Assembly (NCBI RefSeq): GCF_036669915.1
Contig: NC_089321.1
Span: forward strand, 19,845,770 to 19,909,769
Direction of reading: 5' to 3'
Origin: Pocillopora verrucosa
Taxonomy: Eukaryota > Cnidaria > Anthozoa > Scleractinia > Pocilloporidae
DNA length: 64,000 bases
Part shown: one piece after another, positions 33,321-46,045 of the stretch
Layout: every line of letters starts with the position of its first letter
How positions within the stretch are numbered: the first letter of the stretch is position 1
Notes under the pieces: model-generated
Database searches by the model: none
What the model saw: the letters and a program-made list of their open reading frames with translations, nothing else
What the model was told of the DNA's origin: nothing
Translations under genes and position numbers: made by a program

Positions 33321-34832
33321 GGCTAGCCGAATGAAGAAGAAAAACCAGAAGATAAGTCTCGGTCTCTCTTGTTTAAGCGAGTGTTCTAGAGCCAACCCTC
33401 AAAAGTTGGTCGTAATACATTGCACCTCCTTGCGGGCATCGGTATGTCGCAGTACTATCAGTGGTCCTAGAGGAAGCGTGACTTTCAGTTCTATCTGTTT
33501 TCATTTTTTCCCTTTCATGGAACTAGTCGTAATGGCAATAGATTTTGTTGATCTTTCACCCATCGAAGGGTTTGGAAATTTCGAAAAACGTTTTCAGTTT
33601 GAGTAAAGTTAAAGTTTAGCTAGAAGTGCTTTTAAGGATTGAATTTGGAAATATGAAAAGAGAGAGATGAAATCATTTTTTGATTTGGAATGTGTGACTT
33701 TTTTCCCCTTTGTTTTCTCTCAATGGAACTCTTCTTGCTGCCAAACTAGGTTTTTAGAGTTTCACGCGTTACAAACCAGAACTACACTCTCCTCTGGAAC
33801 TAACTAAACCGTGGCCAAAAAATTTAAGCCGCCATGTCCACGCCTCAAAGCAATGATAAATATTCATGTGCACGCACAAAAAAGAAGCCAGCATTAATGA
33901 CTTTTCTTTTAGAAACTCATTATGCGAGTTTTTTTTCCTTCGGCTACTGGCGCCAACGGAGGCGAAGCAACTTTGTCATCTGAATATCAAAGTGAGTGAG
34001 TGTAACAATCGAGAACCGAACGTCATCCAATTTTGACCCTATGTTACTAATTATTTTTTTTCGGAGTGTCTTCGTTGATCGACACACTAAAGATAGATGA
34101 ATGTCTTTTTTTGTGTCCAAATATGATTTTTCTAGTGGTTGCCGTGACGTTACCTTCAAAATTAGCTATTTTTCCTCTGTTTTTTATTCGCGATCATCGA
34201 AAAAGAACAAAGCCAGCGAGAGGTCATACTATTAGCCTGCGCCCACGCAATATTTTAACATCATCAACACTGGATTCTATAGAACGAGTTTGTTTTTATT
34301 CTATGCAAAATGGTAGACATGGAAGAGATGAAAACAGAAACCTTTGTGCTGTCTTCCTTTCTTCGGCTCGTGCCTCTCTGCACTTCTCTCGTGTTCTTAA
34401 AAATTCCCGCGTGCTTATATAACTCGGCAATGCACTCGGCGCGTTTTTTATTTCTTTAGTAATAGCATGATCCCAAAGCCCAGCATTCGGCTCGTGCTTC
34501 TCAGCACTTCTCTCGTGTTCTTAAAAATTCCCATTTGCTTACATAACTCAACAATGCTCGAGGAACAAGTTTTTTTATTTCTTTTATAAAATGTATGGTG
34601 AAATGCGCGCGCTCGTACCGATGACGTAGCCTGCGTGCATTATATCTCAACAGTGCACTCGTGTGACGTAAGGCGCGGTCTTTTATGGAAATATAATGAA
34701 CTCGTTCTGACCAATCACGGCGCGCGCATTTCTTTGAACATTTCATAATTGTTAATAATTTACAAGAAAAAAGCATTACAGAAAGTCAAGACAGACCAAA
34801 TTTTCTTGACCATTTCACTTTGCCTCTTTTAG
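33321..34832. other. No gene seen; 5' of K2P fragment
   Basis: No earlier channel exon was found. Two stretches repeat each other locally: 34365-34440 and 34490-34560 share CTCGTGCTTCTCAGCACTTC-like and GTGTTCTTAAAAATTCCC words, a small tandem duplication. Confidence 0.45.
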
Positions 34833-35242
34833 GTTATGGCCACATTACACCAGAGACTCCACTTGGATAAATCGTCACTGTTTTATACACCTTTCTTGGT
34901 GTTTCTCTGACGATGCTAACTCTGAAAACAATGGGAAAACGACCTCGAAACGTTAAGAAGAAGAGCGTTTTTGTGACATTTGCTCTCATGATTCTGACCG
35001 TTTGTCTCGGTGGATTAGAAGGGATGTACGTGGAAGGTTGGACTTTTGTAGAAGGCTATTACGCATGGTTCGCTACACTTTCCACTCTGGGCTACGGTGA
35101 CTATGTTCCCGGATGGAGTGTGCTATTACAAGTTGAAGAATCTTTAAATCCAAAATCTCATTTAAGTCTTGTTTTGGTCATCTTTATTTCAGCTCTCCCA
35201 AGCATGACAGCTCTGTGTGTGGTTTCTGGTTTTCTAAACTAG
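34833..35242 (+). pseudogene. Two-pore-domain (K2P) potassium channel, broken exon
   Basis: After a good acceptor (CTCTTTTAG) the exon begins GT TAT GGC, completing the GYG of the first pore (GYGHITPETPLG). K2P genes often have an intron at exactly this glycine codon. The frame then hits TAA (34868-34870) where lysine is expected, and continues IVTVLYTFLGVSLTMLTLK (TM2) and MILTVCLGGLEGMY (TM3) to the second pore TLSTLGYGDYVPG. The rest (to 35242) is a weak TM4. Upstream exons with TM1 are absent from the window, as far as I can see. K2P channels set resting K+ conductance; this copy would be truncated, unless the stop is a sequence error. Confidence 0.8.
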
Positions 35243-35337
35243 GAACAAAATTAGAGAAAAAATTTATTTTGGAAAATAAAACACAACAACAACAACATTA
35301 CAAATGTTACATCATTTTGCTTGATTTTTATGAACAG

Positions 35338-35778
35338 GAGTCTGGATATTTTCGTCGCAGATCACGTGGGCCTGGAATACGAATCAAGGAATGATCCTCA
35401 TTGTGATATCAGAGTTGTTGGTGAACCTTTCGCCATGTCTGGAGCATCAATGCTGTTAAAAAGAACAATCCTTTGTTTATCCAAGTATCAGAAGCTCTTC
35501 AAAGGATTAAAGCTAAAGGACTGACGGACTTTATCCAAGAATTCTGAGTGTCAAAATATAAATGCCCGAGAGAAACTCCTCCAGCTCAACTTAAGATAGA
35601 AGACCTAAGTGGACTCTTTTTGCAACTCACCATTGCAATGATTGGGTGCATACTGGGTACGTTGTGTCACAGGATTTTTCTACAAATGAAAGAAAAGTGG
35701 ACTAGAATAAATAATGAGGATGTAGATGAACAGGATGCGAGGCAGGAATTTGCACAGACAAAAACACTTGTGTGAGAC
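35338..35778 (+). pseudogene. Ionotropic glutamate receptor, broken C-terminal exon(s)
   Basis: After an acceptor-like TTTTATGAACAG, the frame reads SLDIFVADHVGLEYESRN, DPHCDIRVVGEPFAMSG, the second ligand-binding half (S2) of an iGluR. One base is missing in an A-run near 35460; in the restored frame alignment VSEALQRIKAKGLTDFIQEF continues, then TGA (35545-35547) stands where the family has tryptophan. KYKCP, then QLKIEDLSGLFLQLTIAMIG follow: the linker and M4 helix, then a short charged cytoplasmic tail ending at 35775. Two disabling changes make this a pseudogene or a badly assembled allele. It begins 95 bases after the K2P piece, on the same strand. Confidence 0.8.
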
Positions 35779-36227
35779 AAGATTGTTTCCGGAGAATGTA
35801 TTAGAGAAGTCTTAAAGAGCTTCAGGATAGACGGAAAAGTCCATTTGTGAGTTTGACGCAGCATACAGTCCAAAATGAACGCGACTAAGTGATAGGAATG
35901 TGAAGAACCACATGATAGCCAGTGTTCAGGAATTGCAGTGTGGTGTCTGTGTCAGTATTGTAGAGGCGTAGAAACGTTACAGAATAGTGTGAAAACAGGT
36001 TTTGCCTTCACAAATGAACGGACGGACGGGGACAACTCTTAAAAACTCTTCTGGGTAAAGGCTTTCCTTGGGGGCACTCGCTGGCAGCGGGAAGGTACCG
36101 GAATCTATAACGGCTGCTGACTATCCTTGAGAGAATGACTAACAACAACAGGGTTGGCTCCAACGTAGATTTATTGCAAGCTCTACTACAATTTTGACCA
36201 GAACGGACCTGGCCAGGGCTGGTTCAA
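35779..36227. other. No gene seen
   Basis: Mixed-composition sequence without open frames of note, between the iGluR fragment and the polypyrimidine tract. Confidence 0.5.
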
Positions 36228-36906
36228 CCCCGTTCTTCTCTCTCTTCTCTTCTCCCTCTCTTCTTCCTCTCTTCTCCTCTTTTCTCCCTCTCTTCTCCTC
36301 TCTTCTCCTCTCTTCTCCTCTCTTCTCCCTCTCTTCTCCCTCTCTTCTCCCTCTCTTCTCCTCTCTTCTCCCTCTCTTCTCCTCTCTTCTCCTCTCTTCT
36401 CCCTCTCTTCTCCCTCTCTTCTCCTCTCTTCTCCTCTCTTCTCCCTTTCTTCTCCCTCTCTTCTCCCTCTCTTCTCCCTCTCTTCTCCCTCTCTTCTCCC
36501 TCTCTTCTCCCTCTCTTCTCCTCTCTTCTCCCTCTCTTCTGCCTCTCTTCTCCCTCTCTTCTCCTCTCTTCTCCCTCTCTTCTCCCTCTCTTCTCCTCTC
36601 TTCTCCCTCTCTTCTCCCTCTCTTCTCCTCTATTCTCCCTCTCTTCTCCCTCTCTTCTCCTCTCTTCTCCCTCTCTTCTCCTCTCTTCTCCTCTCTTCTC
36701 CCTCTCTTCTCCTCTCTTCTCCTCTCTTCTCCTCTCTTCTCCCTCTCTTCTCCTCTCTTCTGTCTCTCTTCTGCCTCTCTTCTCCTCTCTTTTCCCTCTC
36801 TTCTCCCTCTCTTCTCCCTCTATTCTCCTCTCTTCTCCCCTTCTTCTCCTCTCTTCTCCTCTCTTCTCCCTCTCTTCTCCCTCTCTTCTCCTCTCTTCTC
36901 CCTCTT
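36228..36906. repeat. Polypyrimidine satellite (CTCTTCTCC)n
   Basis: About 680 bases of almost pure C/T made of CTCTTCTC and CCTCTCTTCT units with rare single G or A changes. It stays open by chance and would read as Ser/Leu/Pro/Phe low-complexity peptide, which is not a gene. Pure purine/pyrimidine tracts of this length can form triplex (H-DNA) and can stall polymerases. Confidence 0.95.
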
Positions 36907-39124
36907 AAGCTTTACAAAACAGTCCTATTTAAACCTAACGTATATGGATAACGTAATGCCATGAATAATCTAAAGGATCATGTAATCTACTACACTATTG
37001 GCTAAGCAGAAATTTCGCCTTTTACAACATTAATTACTTTTAAAGAGTTCCGGTGGATAACAGTTACACAAAAGGACATGACAGGTGGCTGTTACAGTTT
37101 AACACTAATAATAACTGTTTACGGGTGACTGAAGGAGAACTGGTGGCGTTTACGCTTTGCTGAACTAAGCTTTCTACGCTGAATATTGTATTTTTTTAAG
37201 GGCAAGCATGAAAGAACTCGATAACTAAAAATCCTATCGTTACAATAGTCTGCAAGTATATCATTATTGGTCTCTTAGCCGTTGATGGACCAAAAAAATC
37301 GATCTTGTTACGCTTTCCATGATCCAGGAACGAACCATTGTTCCATAATGGAGCTATAAGCTTCTGGCTTGCTCCATCTGCCCTTCATGCTACCCAGAGT
37401 TTTCAGTTTTAGAAATTGTTAAGCGCTATCGAGCATTTTTCCTTTACTTTATGCATACCATCCGTTAGGACGAGCGAGTCCGACGGACGGCAGGAAAAAA
37501 CATCTGTAAACATCCTGGTCATGGCGTACGCACGCATTTTCTGTTTGAGTTGCTCGTCTCGGGTAAGCGAGACAAGGTGTTTACATGAGGAAAAGTTGTC
37601 CCGCCTCACCCCCCTAGTTGTCTCGCCTACTTGAGACGAGTTCATAACTTCATGTAAACGGTCAGCTGAATCATTGGCAGAAATATTGGACAAGATGGCG
37701 GCCGCGCTTGCGCATTTCGTCCATAATGGCGTCCAAATAATATAAGAAACTGTATGGGACTTTGTAAAATTCCTAAAGTATAACAATCAGGAGCTCATGG
37801 TCCCGTCTGCTCTCGATCGAGACATATTCAGTACTGATTCTGCTATTCATCAAACCTCACAGTGACTTGATAAATATAAACCACTTACTTCCCGAGCCAG
37901 TTCTTTTGTCAGTGTTCATTGACCTAAGTCGCCATACAGTTCTTCAAAATCCGTTGTTCTCCATCCCAAACACTCGCTTATTACGGGAAAGTGTATCAAT
38001 GAAGTCAACTGCTCTCCATCGAATTGACTGTTGAGTTCGAAGCGTCCAAATATCCTGTAAAATTGCCATTTCCTTCCATCAAAAAACTTCCCAACGCGCC
38101 AGAATATCCCTAATTTTTTATGTTGAGTAAGTGACGAGACGCCATGTTGAAAACTATGACTGAAATGGTTAAACACGACTAACGCTGATCTTTGAATCGT
38201 CGGCCATATTTCTTTATGTTCTTGCTGGGAAATAAATTAATTCTCAGGTCCTTTTCGGAATAAAAAGATGCGAGGCGTTGAATGCAAAGTTAGTAGTCTT
38301 GGCGCGAAAATTTAATAAAAGCAAATCAAAATTCTGACATCATGTCATCGCTTTGCCTCGAAAAATCCCAAAGATTTACTTGCAGGTCTTTTTTTCTTTT
38401 TCTTTTCATCAAATAGAAGATCTGCGGTGCTCACATTGTGTAAGTCATGGTACGAAACACGCTTCTTTGCACATCGCCGCCATATTGAATTATCTTGATA
38501 TTCTTTTGTTCTTGATTTCTGGCGATGTTTTTAAAAGAAATAAGTGAAAAGTTAGCTCGCCCTGGGTAACTCGGGGGTAAGGGTTGTCTGTGGTACCCGA
38601 GACCATGTAAATGGGGTCTTATTATGAAAAAGGCGGCTTGCATCTTCAAAGACACAATCATTCTAAGACATAATCCGTCCTTTAAATGAAAACTTCGTCA
38701 CTGAGATCGTTAAGTTCGCTAGCTGCCAGGCTAAAACTAGAGTGTTAAAAGAAAGTTTATAACTTCCGAGCTTTGTGTCATGATCAGCAACAAATTCAAA
38801 CCAAATTTCAATAAACGGAAATCTCACCAAAGAATAGACAAAAGCTAGTGGAATGGGACGTGGTATAAAACAGAACGGAACAATGTAAATCTGTTGGGTA
38901 AATTTTTTTGGTGAAACCCCTACCGGGTTAAATTTGTGTGAAACTTTTGTCGAATAAGTGCTTCCAAAGCTTAATGAATGTGGAAGTTCATTACCCACCC
39001 ATTGATTGAGCGAGATTTTATTGGTAACTCTACGTCGCGCGGAACAAATTCATTGGTCATTTATCACGCAATGATCCCCATCTGCGTCAATATTAATTTT
39101 TTTAGCTACAAGCAGTAAACAAAT
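36907..39124. other. No gene seen; one foldback
   Basis: No supported ORF. The 125-residue frame at 37409-37786 crosses the foldback at 37552-37640 and is not considered real. Confidence 0.5.
37552..37640. repeat. Foldback with about 23-base arms
   Basis: Arm CTCGTCTCGGGTAAGCGAG (37553) pairs imperfectly with CTCGCCTACTTGAGACGAG (37622). Typical small MITE-like foldback. Confidence 0.65.
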
Positions 39125-39350
39125 CATAGACCAATGAATGTTTTGTGCCGTACGAAAGGCATATTTGCTGATTTTGGCAAATCTTCACAGTAATAAACGA
39201 CAGAAGAAAGAAACATTACGATTTTCCTATCAACATTTCGCCTACACGCATCTCTCTCAACGTGAAATTTTCCATTCCTTACAAAAAAAAAATCTCGAAA
39301 GTTGTTCACATTTCTTAGCTTCCTTAATCAATCATCGTGTTTAACGAGCT
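39125..39350. repeat. Dispersed repeat, copy 1 of 2
   Basis: Shares ATGAATGTTTTGTGCCGTAC, CATATTTGCTGATTTT, CATTTCGCCTACA and CTTAGCTTCCTTAATCAA words in order with 56955-57180. Neither copy holds a conserved frame. Confidence 0.8.
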
Positions 39351-39959
39351 ATAACATATATAGGTTTATTTGCTCAATTGATCGCTTAGAGCCAGAATTG
39401 CGTGACAGGTGAAAGAAAACATTGAAACTAAACTTTCTGGAAAAAAAGAAACTTTGAAAACTCTTCTTCTATACTTTATAAGCTTTTCAGTGATGGATAG
39501 TTTTCCATGGTTTCTTTGAAAGTAGGGTGCGTAGAACGAGTTTTCCAATTGTTTTTCCAAACTTTTTCCTTGTTTCCTCACATTTCGATGTTTACTGCGC
39601 ATTTTGTTGCATATTTGTCGTCTTTACTTGAACTCCCTTGAAGAGGGCGTACAGCTCATGATCATCAAGGTAGGCAAAGCGCTAGTTCCTCTTTTTCCTC
39701 CTTCTTGTTCCTCACTGGGAAGGGGTATGGTAGCCTAACCCCAGATAAAAACTTGGCAAACTTTTCTCCAATTCCGATATTTATTATTTGTACTTGAAAT
39801 TACTTTGCGAGTATTGGGAAAACTTTGAGTTTGAAATGTTTTCAAATTGCGCCGGCAAACATTAAAAGTATGACGTCCAAACAAGCTGTGTTTACGTACT
39901 CTCATTTAAACTAACTAGTTGACCTATAAGAGCGTGCGAACTACCTCAATTATTTTGTA
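39351..39959. other. No gene seen
   Basis: AT-rich sequence with short unsupported frames on both strands. Confidence 0.5.
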
Positions 39960-40298
39960 ACCATCATTAGTTATAAAATTGTGACGTGTCAAACCGAAAT
40001 ACAGTCACTTGGTTTTTTTAAGTAGTTTTGTCTTCATTCATGCAAATCACACGCGCTAGAAAATGAAAAGTTCACGAAGGCAATGAGTCGATTATCACGC
40101 TAAGATAGTTTAGCGTTAAAAAAGAGAAACTTAGGTTGTACTGTAATCGATCTTGTGATGAAAATCAAACCTTTCAAAGGGGTAAACACTAAAGCCTGAA
40201 ATTTCCTATGAAAAAAAGAATAACACTTTTTATTTTTTATGTTCAATTACATCATGAGTGACGAACAAAACCGAAATACTGTGCACTTGTTGATTGAC

Positions 40299-40386
40299 GG
40301 AAAAAATATTTGGTTCGGGATCATGACCTACGGACCGAGTGCAGCGAGGTCTTTTCTTCATGACCCCGAGCCAAATATTTTCCGCA
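40299..40386. repeat. Foldback family copy 1
   Basis: Arms GGAAAAAATATTTGG...TCATGA and TCATGACCCCGAGCCAAAT...TTTTCC flank a centre with ACGGACCGAGTGCAGCGAGG. Two relatives lie at 42303-42366 (left arm lost) and 45468-45563. Confidence 0.75.
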
Positions 40387-40807
40387 CTAACCCCACCAAA
40401 CTTGGTCAATAAGCATTTTCTCATATGACCACTAACTGATGAAAATTTCAACCTAAATAGGACGCGATAGACGGGCATACGGGCATACGGGCACACACAA
40501 AATATGCAATCGAAACTTTTCCTTTTTATTTCGATTAGCCCAGAGGGGAGAAGGGAATAACCTAAACACACGTGATCTTGATACCTAAAACACTGTGACA
40601 GCGGAAGTTTGAAAGGATAGAAAAGTAATTCATTATTTTTGTCGTTTCATTTTGAAAGTATCAGCCACATTGTCAACAACTTGGTAAGTGCGATTGAAAA
40701 TCTTTTCTAGTCACTCGGTTTTTATCAGCTTTAGTTACTGTAGAGAGGTAAGGCTCTTATGGCAAAGCCTAGTAACTGCTTTTTTGATCTTTGTGTTTGC
40801 AATATGT

Positions 40808-40880
40808 CACGTTTCGAACGTTAGCCCTTCGTTAAATCGGTTGATGGCGCGATTGAATCGTCACCACAGTGAAATGAATT
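40808..40880 (-). mobile_element. PLE-tail-like motif
   Basis: CACGTTTCGAACGTTAGCCC then TTCGTTAAATCGG resembles the PLE tail motif on the minus strand, without the final CTGACGA box. It is repeated at 45976 and 47496 with the same GATGGCGCGATTGAATCG flank, so it was copied along with the 8 kb repeat. Confidence 0.55.
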
Positions 40881-42302
40881 GGTTCTACGGCGACTTTTTC
40901 AAATCTGTGTGGCTTTCTGCCGTATTATTTATTCTCGTTGATTAAGGTTATTGAGTATCGTTCAATTGAGAAATTGATGATCATAAAATTAAATTCAGAG
41001 CTCTATTTATTGTGTGGACTGTCCCACGCTGATATCATAGGATGTGGTTTTCCAATGGCTATGATCTGAAATGTAGCTATTAACTTGACGTTGTTTTAGG
41101 AGGGTTTAACGATCGATTCAGAGATCACGGCAGATTATAATTGAATTTCCGTTTTCTACTTGTACGCAAGCGTTTCATGGTCGAGATACCATTCATTAAA
41201 ACTTTTGGATACTAGCGGCGGGTTCTACGTTACATATTTTTCTAAAGGCCGTAAGCGCCCGAGTCTCCCAAAAGAAGATAAGTTATGACGCCGCGCGCTC
41301 ACTAAGAGAGCTGTTTTAATTTTCCCAGAGAAACTGAAACTTTCTTAAATTCACTGTTATTGCATGCATAGTATCAGAGTACTTTTCCGTTGGTCGGATG
41401 CTTCATATCTCCACCGTCAAATGACTTTCTTCAAACCGTTAAGGTTTTCTACGATATATTTCAACCTCATTAGCTAAGATTGTTCTGAGCATTGTTTAAT
41501 TTAAGAAACTGATGGTTTCCACAATCGCGTGACCAAAAACTAAAATCAATCCTATATTAAGACATATTTATAATGCAGAATGTCCTTTAATGATGTCAGC
41601 AGAGGCGGCCCAGGCTCACATCTCGAGAAAAAGCAAACGAGTAATTCATGTATCACACCCGCAAGAAAATTAAAAGTTAATGAGTGCAATGAGTCAATTT
41701 TCACGCACAGACAGCTTACTGTTTAAAGACAGCCAACGATTAATTCATGAATCACACCTATAAGAAAATGAAAAGTTGTTGAGCACAATGAGTCAACGTT
41801 CACGCACAGATAGCTTAGTGTTTAAGGACAGAAGCTTCACTTGTACTCTCGATCTCATCGATCTCGTCAAACAAATCCAATCGTTCCAAAAAAGGGATGA
41901 ACACTGAAGCCTGACGTTTCGGTTAAACAGAGTAAGATGTTTCATTTTTGGACGCTAAAATCCATCATTAGTCCGAAAAGTGTGACGTTCTAAATCGAAA
42001 TACAGTCACTCAGTTTTTTTAGCAATTCTAGCTTCTATCGTGTGAATCACACCCGCTAGAAAATGAAAAGTTTAGGAAGACAAGGAGTCTATTATCACGC
42101 ATAGATAAGTTACCGTTTAAAGAAAGAAACTTAGGTTGTACTGTGATCAATCTTGTGATGTAAACCAAAATTTTCAAATAGTCAACACTTAAGCTTGACT
42201 TTCCTCATTTATAACATACATAGCACTTTTCATTTTTCATGTTCGATTACATCATTAGTGATAAAAGTGTGACGTAAAAACAGAAATACTGTGTACTTAT
42301 TA

Positions 42303-42366
42303 ATTGAGTGGTAGGAGCGCAGCGAGGTCCTTGCTTCATGACCGAGAGCCAAATATTTTCCCCGCC
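42303..42366. repeat. Foldback family copy 2 (half)
   Basis: Contains GAGCGCAGCGAGGTCC, TTCATGACC and AGAGCCAAATATTTTCCCC but not the opposing left arm. Confidence 0.65.
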
Positions 42367-43299
42367 GGCCCCAACCAAACTCAGTCAATAAGCAATTTAT
42401 CATATGACCACTAACTCTGAAAAAAAATTTCGACCCAAATGAGAAGCGACAGACGGGTATACGAGTACGAATCTTTTTTATGTCTGTTTAAGCGCCAGTG
42501 TCTCGCATAAGAAGATAAGTCATGACACTTCGCGCCCATGAAGCGAGATGTTTTAATTTTCTCAGAGGAACTGAAACTTTCTTAAATTTAATGCTATTGC
42601 ATACATGTTATAAGCGTACTTTTCGGTTGATCGGATGCTTCATATCTTCACCGTTAAATGGCTTTCTTCAAACCGTTAAGATTTTATACAATATATTTCA
42701 ACCTCAATAGCTAAGATTGTTAAACATTGTCAGGAGATGGGATCTTGACATTGTTTAATTTGAGAAACTGATAGTCTCCACAATCACGTGATCAAAAACT
42801 AAAGTCAATCCTCTATTAAAACACATTTATCATGCAGAATGTCCTTTACTGATGACAGCAGAGGCGGCCTAAGCTCACATCTCGAAAAAAAACAAACGAT
42901 TTATTCATGAAAGCGTAACGATTTGTGTGACTCGGTGTTAAGTTACGAGAGTTGAACCTGTTATAAAGAATAATATGAAGTTATAAAAGTGTGACGTGCA
43001 AAACCGAAATAGACTCTCTGTAGAGTAAACTGTCGATCGGTTTTCCATATCAGTTCATGAAAAGTTGATTATCTCGCACAGATAGCTTACCGTTTAAAGA
43101 AGCTTTAGTTCTACTGGTGTGGATCTTGTAATAAAATTCCAATTTCCCGAAACGGATGGACACAGAAGCCTGACGTTTCCTGTTAAAAAAAAGAATGAAT
43201 TAATTTATTTTTACATGTTCCATTCCATCATTGGTTATAAAAGTGTGACGTAGAAAACCGAAATTCATTCGGGTGAGTTGGAACACTTAAATCTTCTGA

Positions 43300-44880
43300 G
43301 TAAATGCTGATTCGCTCTCCATATCTCCCTATGATTAATTCTCCCTTAGTATTCAAATTTTGACAGTCGCATGGAAACCGGGGAGATTAACTCTCACTCT
43401 TGCAAGATTTTGTGAAATGAGAATCATTAGTTCACGTCTCGTACATAATGAATCGCTTTAGGAAAAAAAACACACCATTTTGATCTTTTTCTCAATCCTA
43501 TTTGATAATTGATCAGTTCCTATTCTCAGAGATTTTATTAAATACTTTTGATCACAATTTTCATTTTTCGTAATCACGGATTGGCAGTAACAGTGTTTGA
43601 TAGAGCGTCTTAATAAGGTTAACCGTGAGCCGCAAAACGGCCCACAAATTAGCCGTTAGGGGTAAAAGAAATTTCTGGTGACAACAATGGAAAGAGTTAA
43701 CCGTTAGCCGTAAAAGCCATTCTAACACTCCTTTGCGACCCTCTTGATACTTAGAGGGGGCATCCAAGGGGTTTATTGGGAGATTTTACCCCCTATCCCG
43801 CAATTTACGATAATAATACATTCCGGCCGGTATGCTCTTAAATTCAAATTTGACGCAGCTACCCCCCCCCACCCCTCCCATTTGAAAAATGTTCCCAACG
43901 ATTCAGATTTCAATAAATAGTACATAACCTGTGAAATATCTACGGTGTCAGCTGTATATGATAGCAAACAATTGCGGTAAGAACCTTTTTTATGTCAGTT
44001 ATTTACCACTGATTTAAGACGTCCTCAGTACTTCTAGCAGTTCTCAATGGGCTTAGCAATAGCGATAGCAAAAAAGCGATTAAACCGTTACGCGAAAAAA
44101 TTGTCAATTTGGAGAAATCAGGTAATGTTGACATCAATACTGAATTAAACGGGAGGCAATCATTCCTGTCCAAAAGACATATCTACACAATCTCAGGAAA
44201 AAAGGCTGCGCGCGCCCGAAAATTAATACACAGCGCTTTATGAACACATTTGTAAATAGGTTGATATTTAAGCTCCATTTATTGTAATGATATACTTTTT
44301 AATTCATAATATGTATGTAGATTTCTGTAGTTTTTTCAATTCATTGTAACATAAGATATGTAGTTTTATCTTATGATGGAATAAAGACTATTATTTATTA
44401 TTATTATTATTATTATTATAATTATTTCAAGCTTACAATTGTTTGTTATTTTTCAAAGAAAAGGAGGAATTTAAGTATATATATAATTTTTATCATTTAA
44501 GTCATCGCTCGGTGTTAGTCCCCTCTAGTTGCAAGTTTCTTGCAACTATCTCAGGAAAAGACGAAACAAAAACGGTTAAAGCAGCGCGAATTGCGGTCGG
44601 GAGTTTTCAGGACAGTTCCGGATGCGCGGATCCTACAACGTAACTGTAGTCAGGTCCATTTTCCCCACCTCTCTCCCCTTCTCAAAAGAATTATGAAGGA
44701 ATATTTAGTATAACTATTGATTATTACTGAAAGTCAAGCTACCTCCTCATTTACTTGTTGCCATATTTCAGTCACTGGATTAAAGCCTTTCAAGGTAAGA
44801 CCAGTGATGTGGTTATGTTCGAGCAAATTACCGATCCACTCCGTCAGTTTTCTTTGTTTTCTATTAATCTATTATATCAG
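43300..44880. other. Low-information stretch within the repeat block
   Basis: No gene. 43560-43760 repeats the word AACCGTTAGCCG / AACCGTGAGCCGCAAAA several times. A run of ten C's lies at about 43862-43871. Confidence 0.45.
44391..44420. repeat. (TTA)n microsatellite
   Basis: About ten TTA/ATT triplets. Confidence 0.9.
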
Positions 44881-45467
44881 TTACTATTTTTGTCTTCGAT
44901 CATGCAAATCACATCCGCAAGAAAATGAAACGTTCATGAGTAAAATGGGTCAATTTTCATGCACAGATAGCTTACTGTTTAAAGACCGAAGCTTTAGTAG
45001 TACGCTCGATCTGATCGATCTCGTGATGCAAATCCAACCGGCCCAAAAGGGATGAACACTGAAGCCTGGCGTTTTGGTTAAACAGAGTAAAATGTTTCAT
45101 TTTTGGATGCTAAAATCCATCATTGGTCAGGAAAGTGTGATGTGCCAAATCAAAATACAGTCACTTGGTTTTTTTTAGTATTTTGACTTCGATTATGCAA
45201 ATCACACCCGCTAGAAAATGAAAAGTTTACGAAGACAATGAGTCGATTATCACGCAAAGATAGCTTAGCGTTAAAAAAAAGAAACTTAGGTTGTACTGTA
45301 ATCGATCTTGTGATGAAAATCAAACCTTTCAAAGGGGTAAACACTAAAGCCTGACATTTCCTAATAAAAAAAGAATAACACTTTTCATTTTTTATGTTCA
45401 ATTACATCATGAGCGATAAAAGTGTGACGTACAAAACCGAAATACTGTGTTCTTATTGATTGAGTGG

Positions 45468-45563
45468 AAGGACCGGAAGGAAAATTATTTTGCTCAGGGT
45501 CATGATCTACGGACCGAGCGCAGCGAGGTCCCTGTTTCATGACCCAGAGCCAAATATTTTCCC
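45468..45563. repeat. Foldback family copy 3
   Basis: GGAAAATTATTTTGCTCAGG...TCATGAT and TCATGACCCAGAGCCAAAT...TTTTCC around ACGGACCGAGCGCAGCGAGG; same family as 40299-40386. Confidence 0.75.
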
Positions 45564-45975
45564 CACTGACCTCACTAAATTCGGTCAATAAGTTTTTTAT
45601 CACATGACCACTAACCGTTTTCAACGTTAATGCTAAGCGATAGACGGGCATAAGAGCACACAAAAAATATGCAATTTTATTTCGAGTAGCTTAGAGGGGG
45701 GAAGGGAATAACCTAAAACACACGTGATCTAGATACCTAAAACACTGTGACAGCGTAAGTTCGAAAGGTTGAGAAAAGTCCTGAGTGTAATTCATTATTT
45801 TTGTTGTTTCGTTTTCAAAGCATCAGCCACATTGTCAACATCTTGGTAAGTGCGATTGAAAATCCTTTCTAGTCACACGGTTTTTATTAGCTTTAGTCGT
45901 TTAGTAACTGTAGAGAGGTAAGGCTCTTATAGCAAAGCCCGGTAGTTGCGTTTTTGATCTTTATGTTTGCAGTAC

Positions 45976-46045
45976 GTCACGTTTCGAGCGTTAGCCCTTC
46001 GTTCAAGTAGTTGATGGCGCGATTGAATCGTTACCACAGTGAAAT
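45976..46045 (-). mobile_element. PLE-tail-like motif
   Basis: CACGTTTCGAGCGTTAGCCC, TTCGTTCAAG, GATGGCGCGATTGAATCG; copy of the element at 40808. Confidence 0.55.

Noticed and set aside
36194..36964. 256-residue open frame rich in Ser, Leu, Pro and Phe
   Set aside because: It is translation of the polypyrimidine satellite, which contains no stops by composition; no start context or domain.
37409..37786. 125-residue minus-strand ORF
   Set aside because: It crosses a foldback element and shows no domain, start context or duplicate support.
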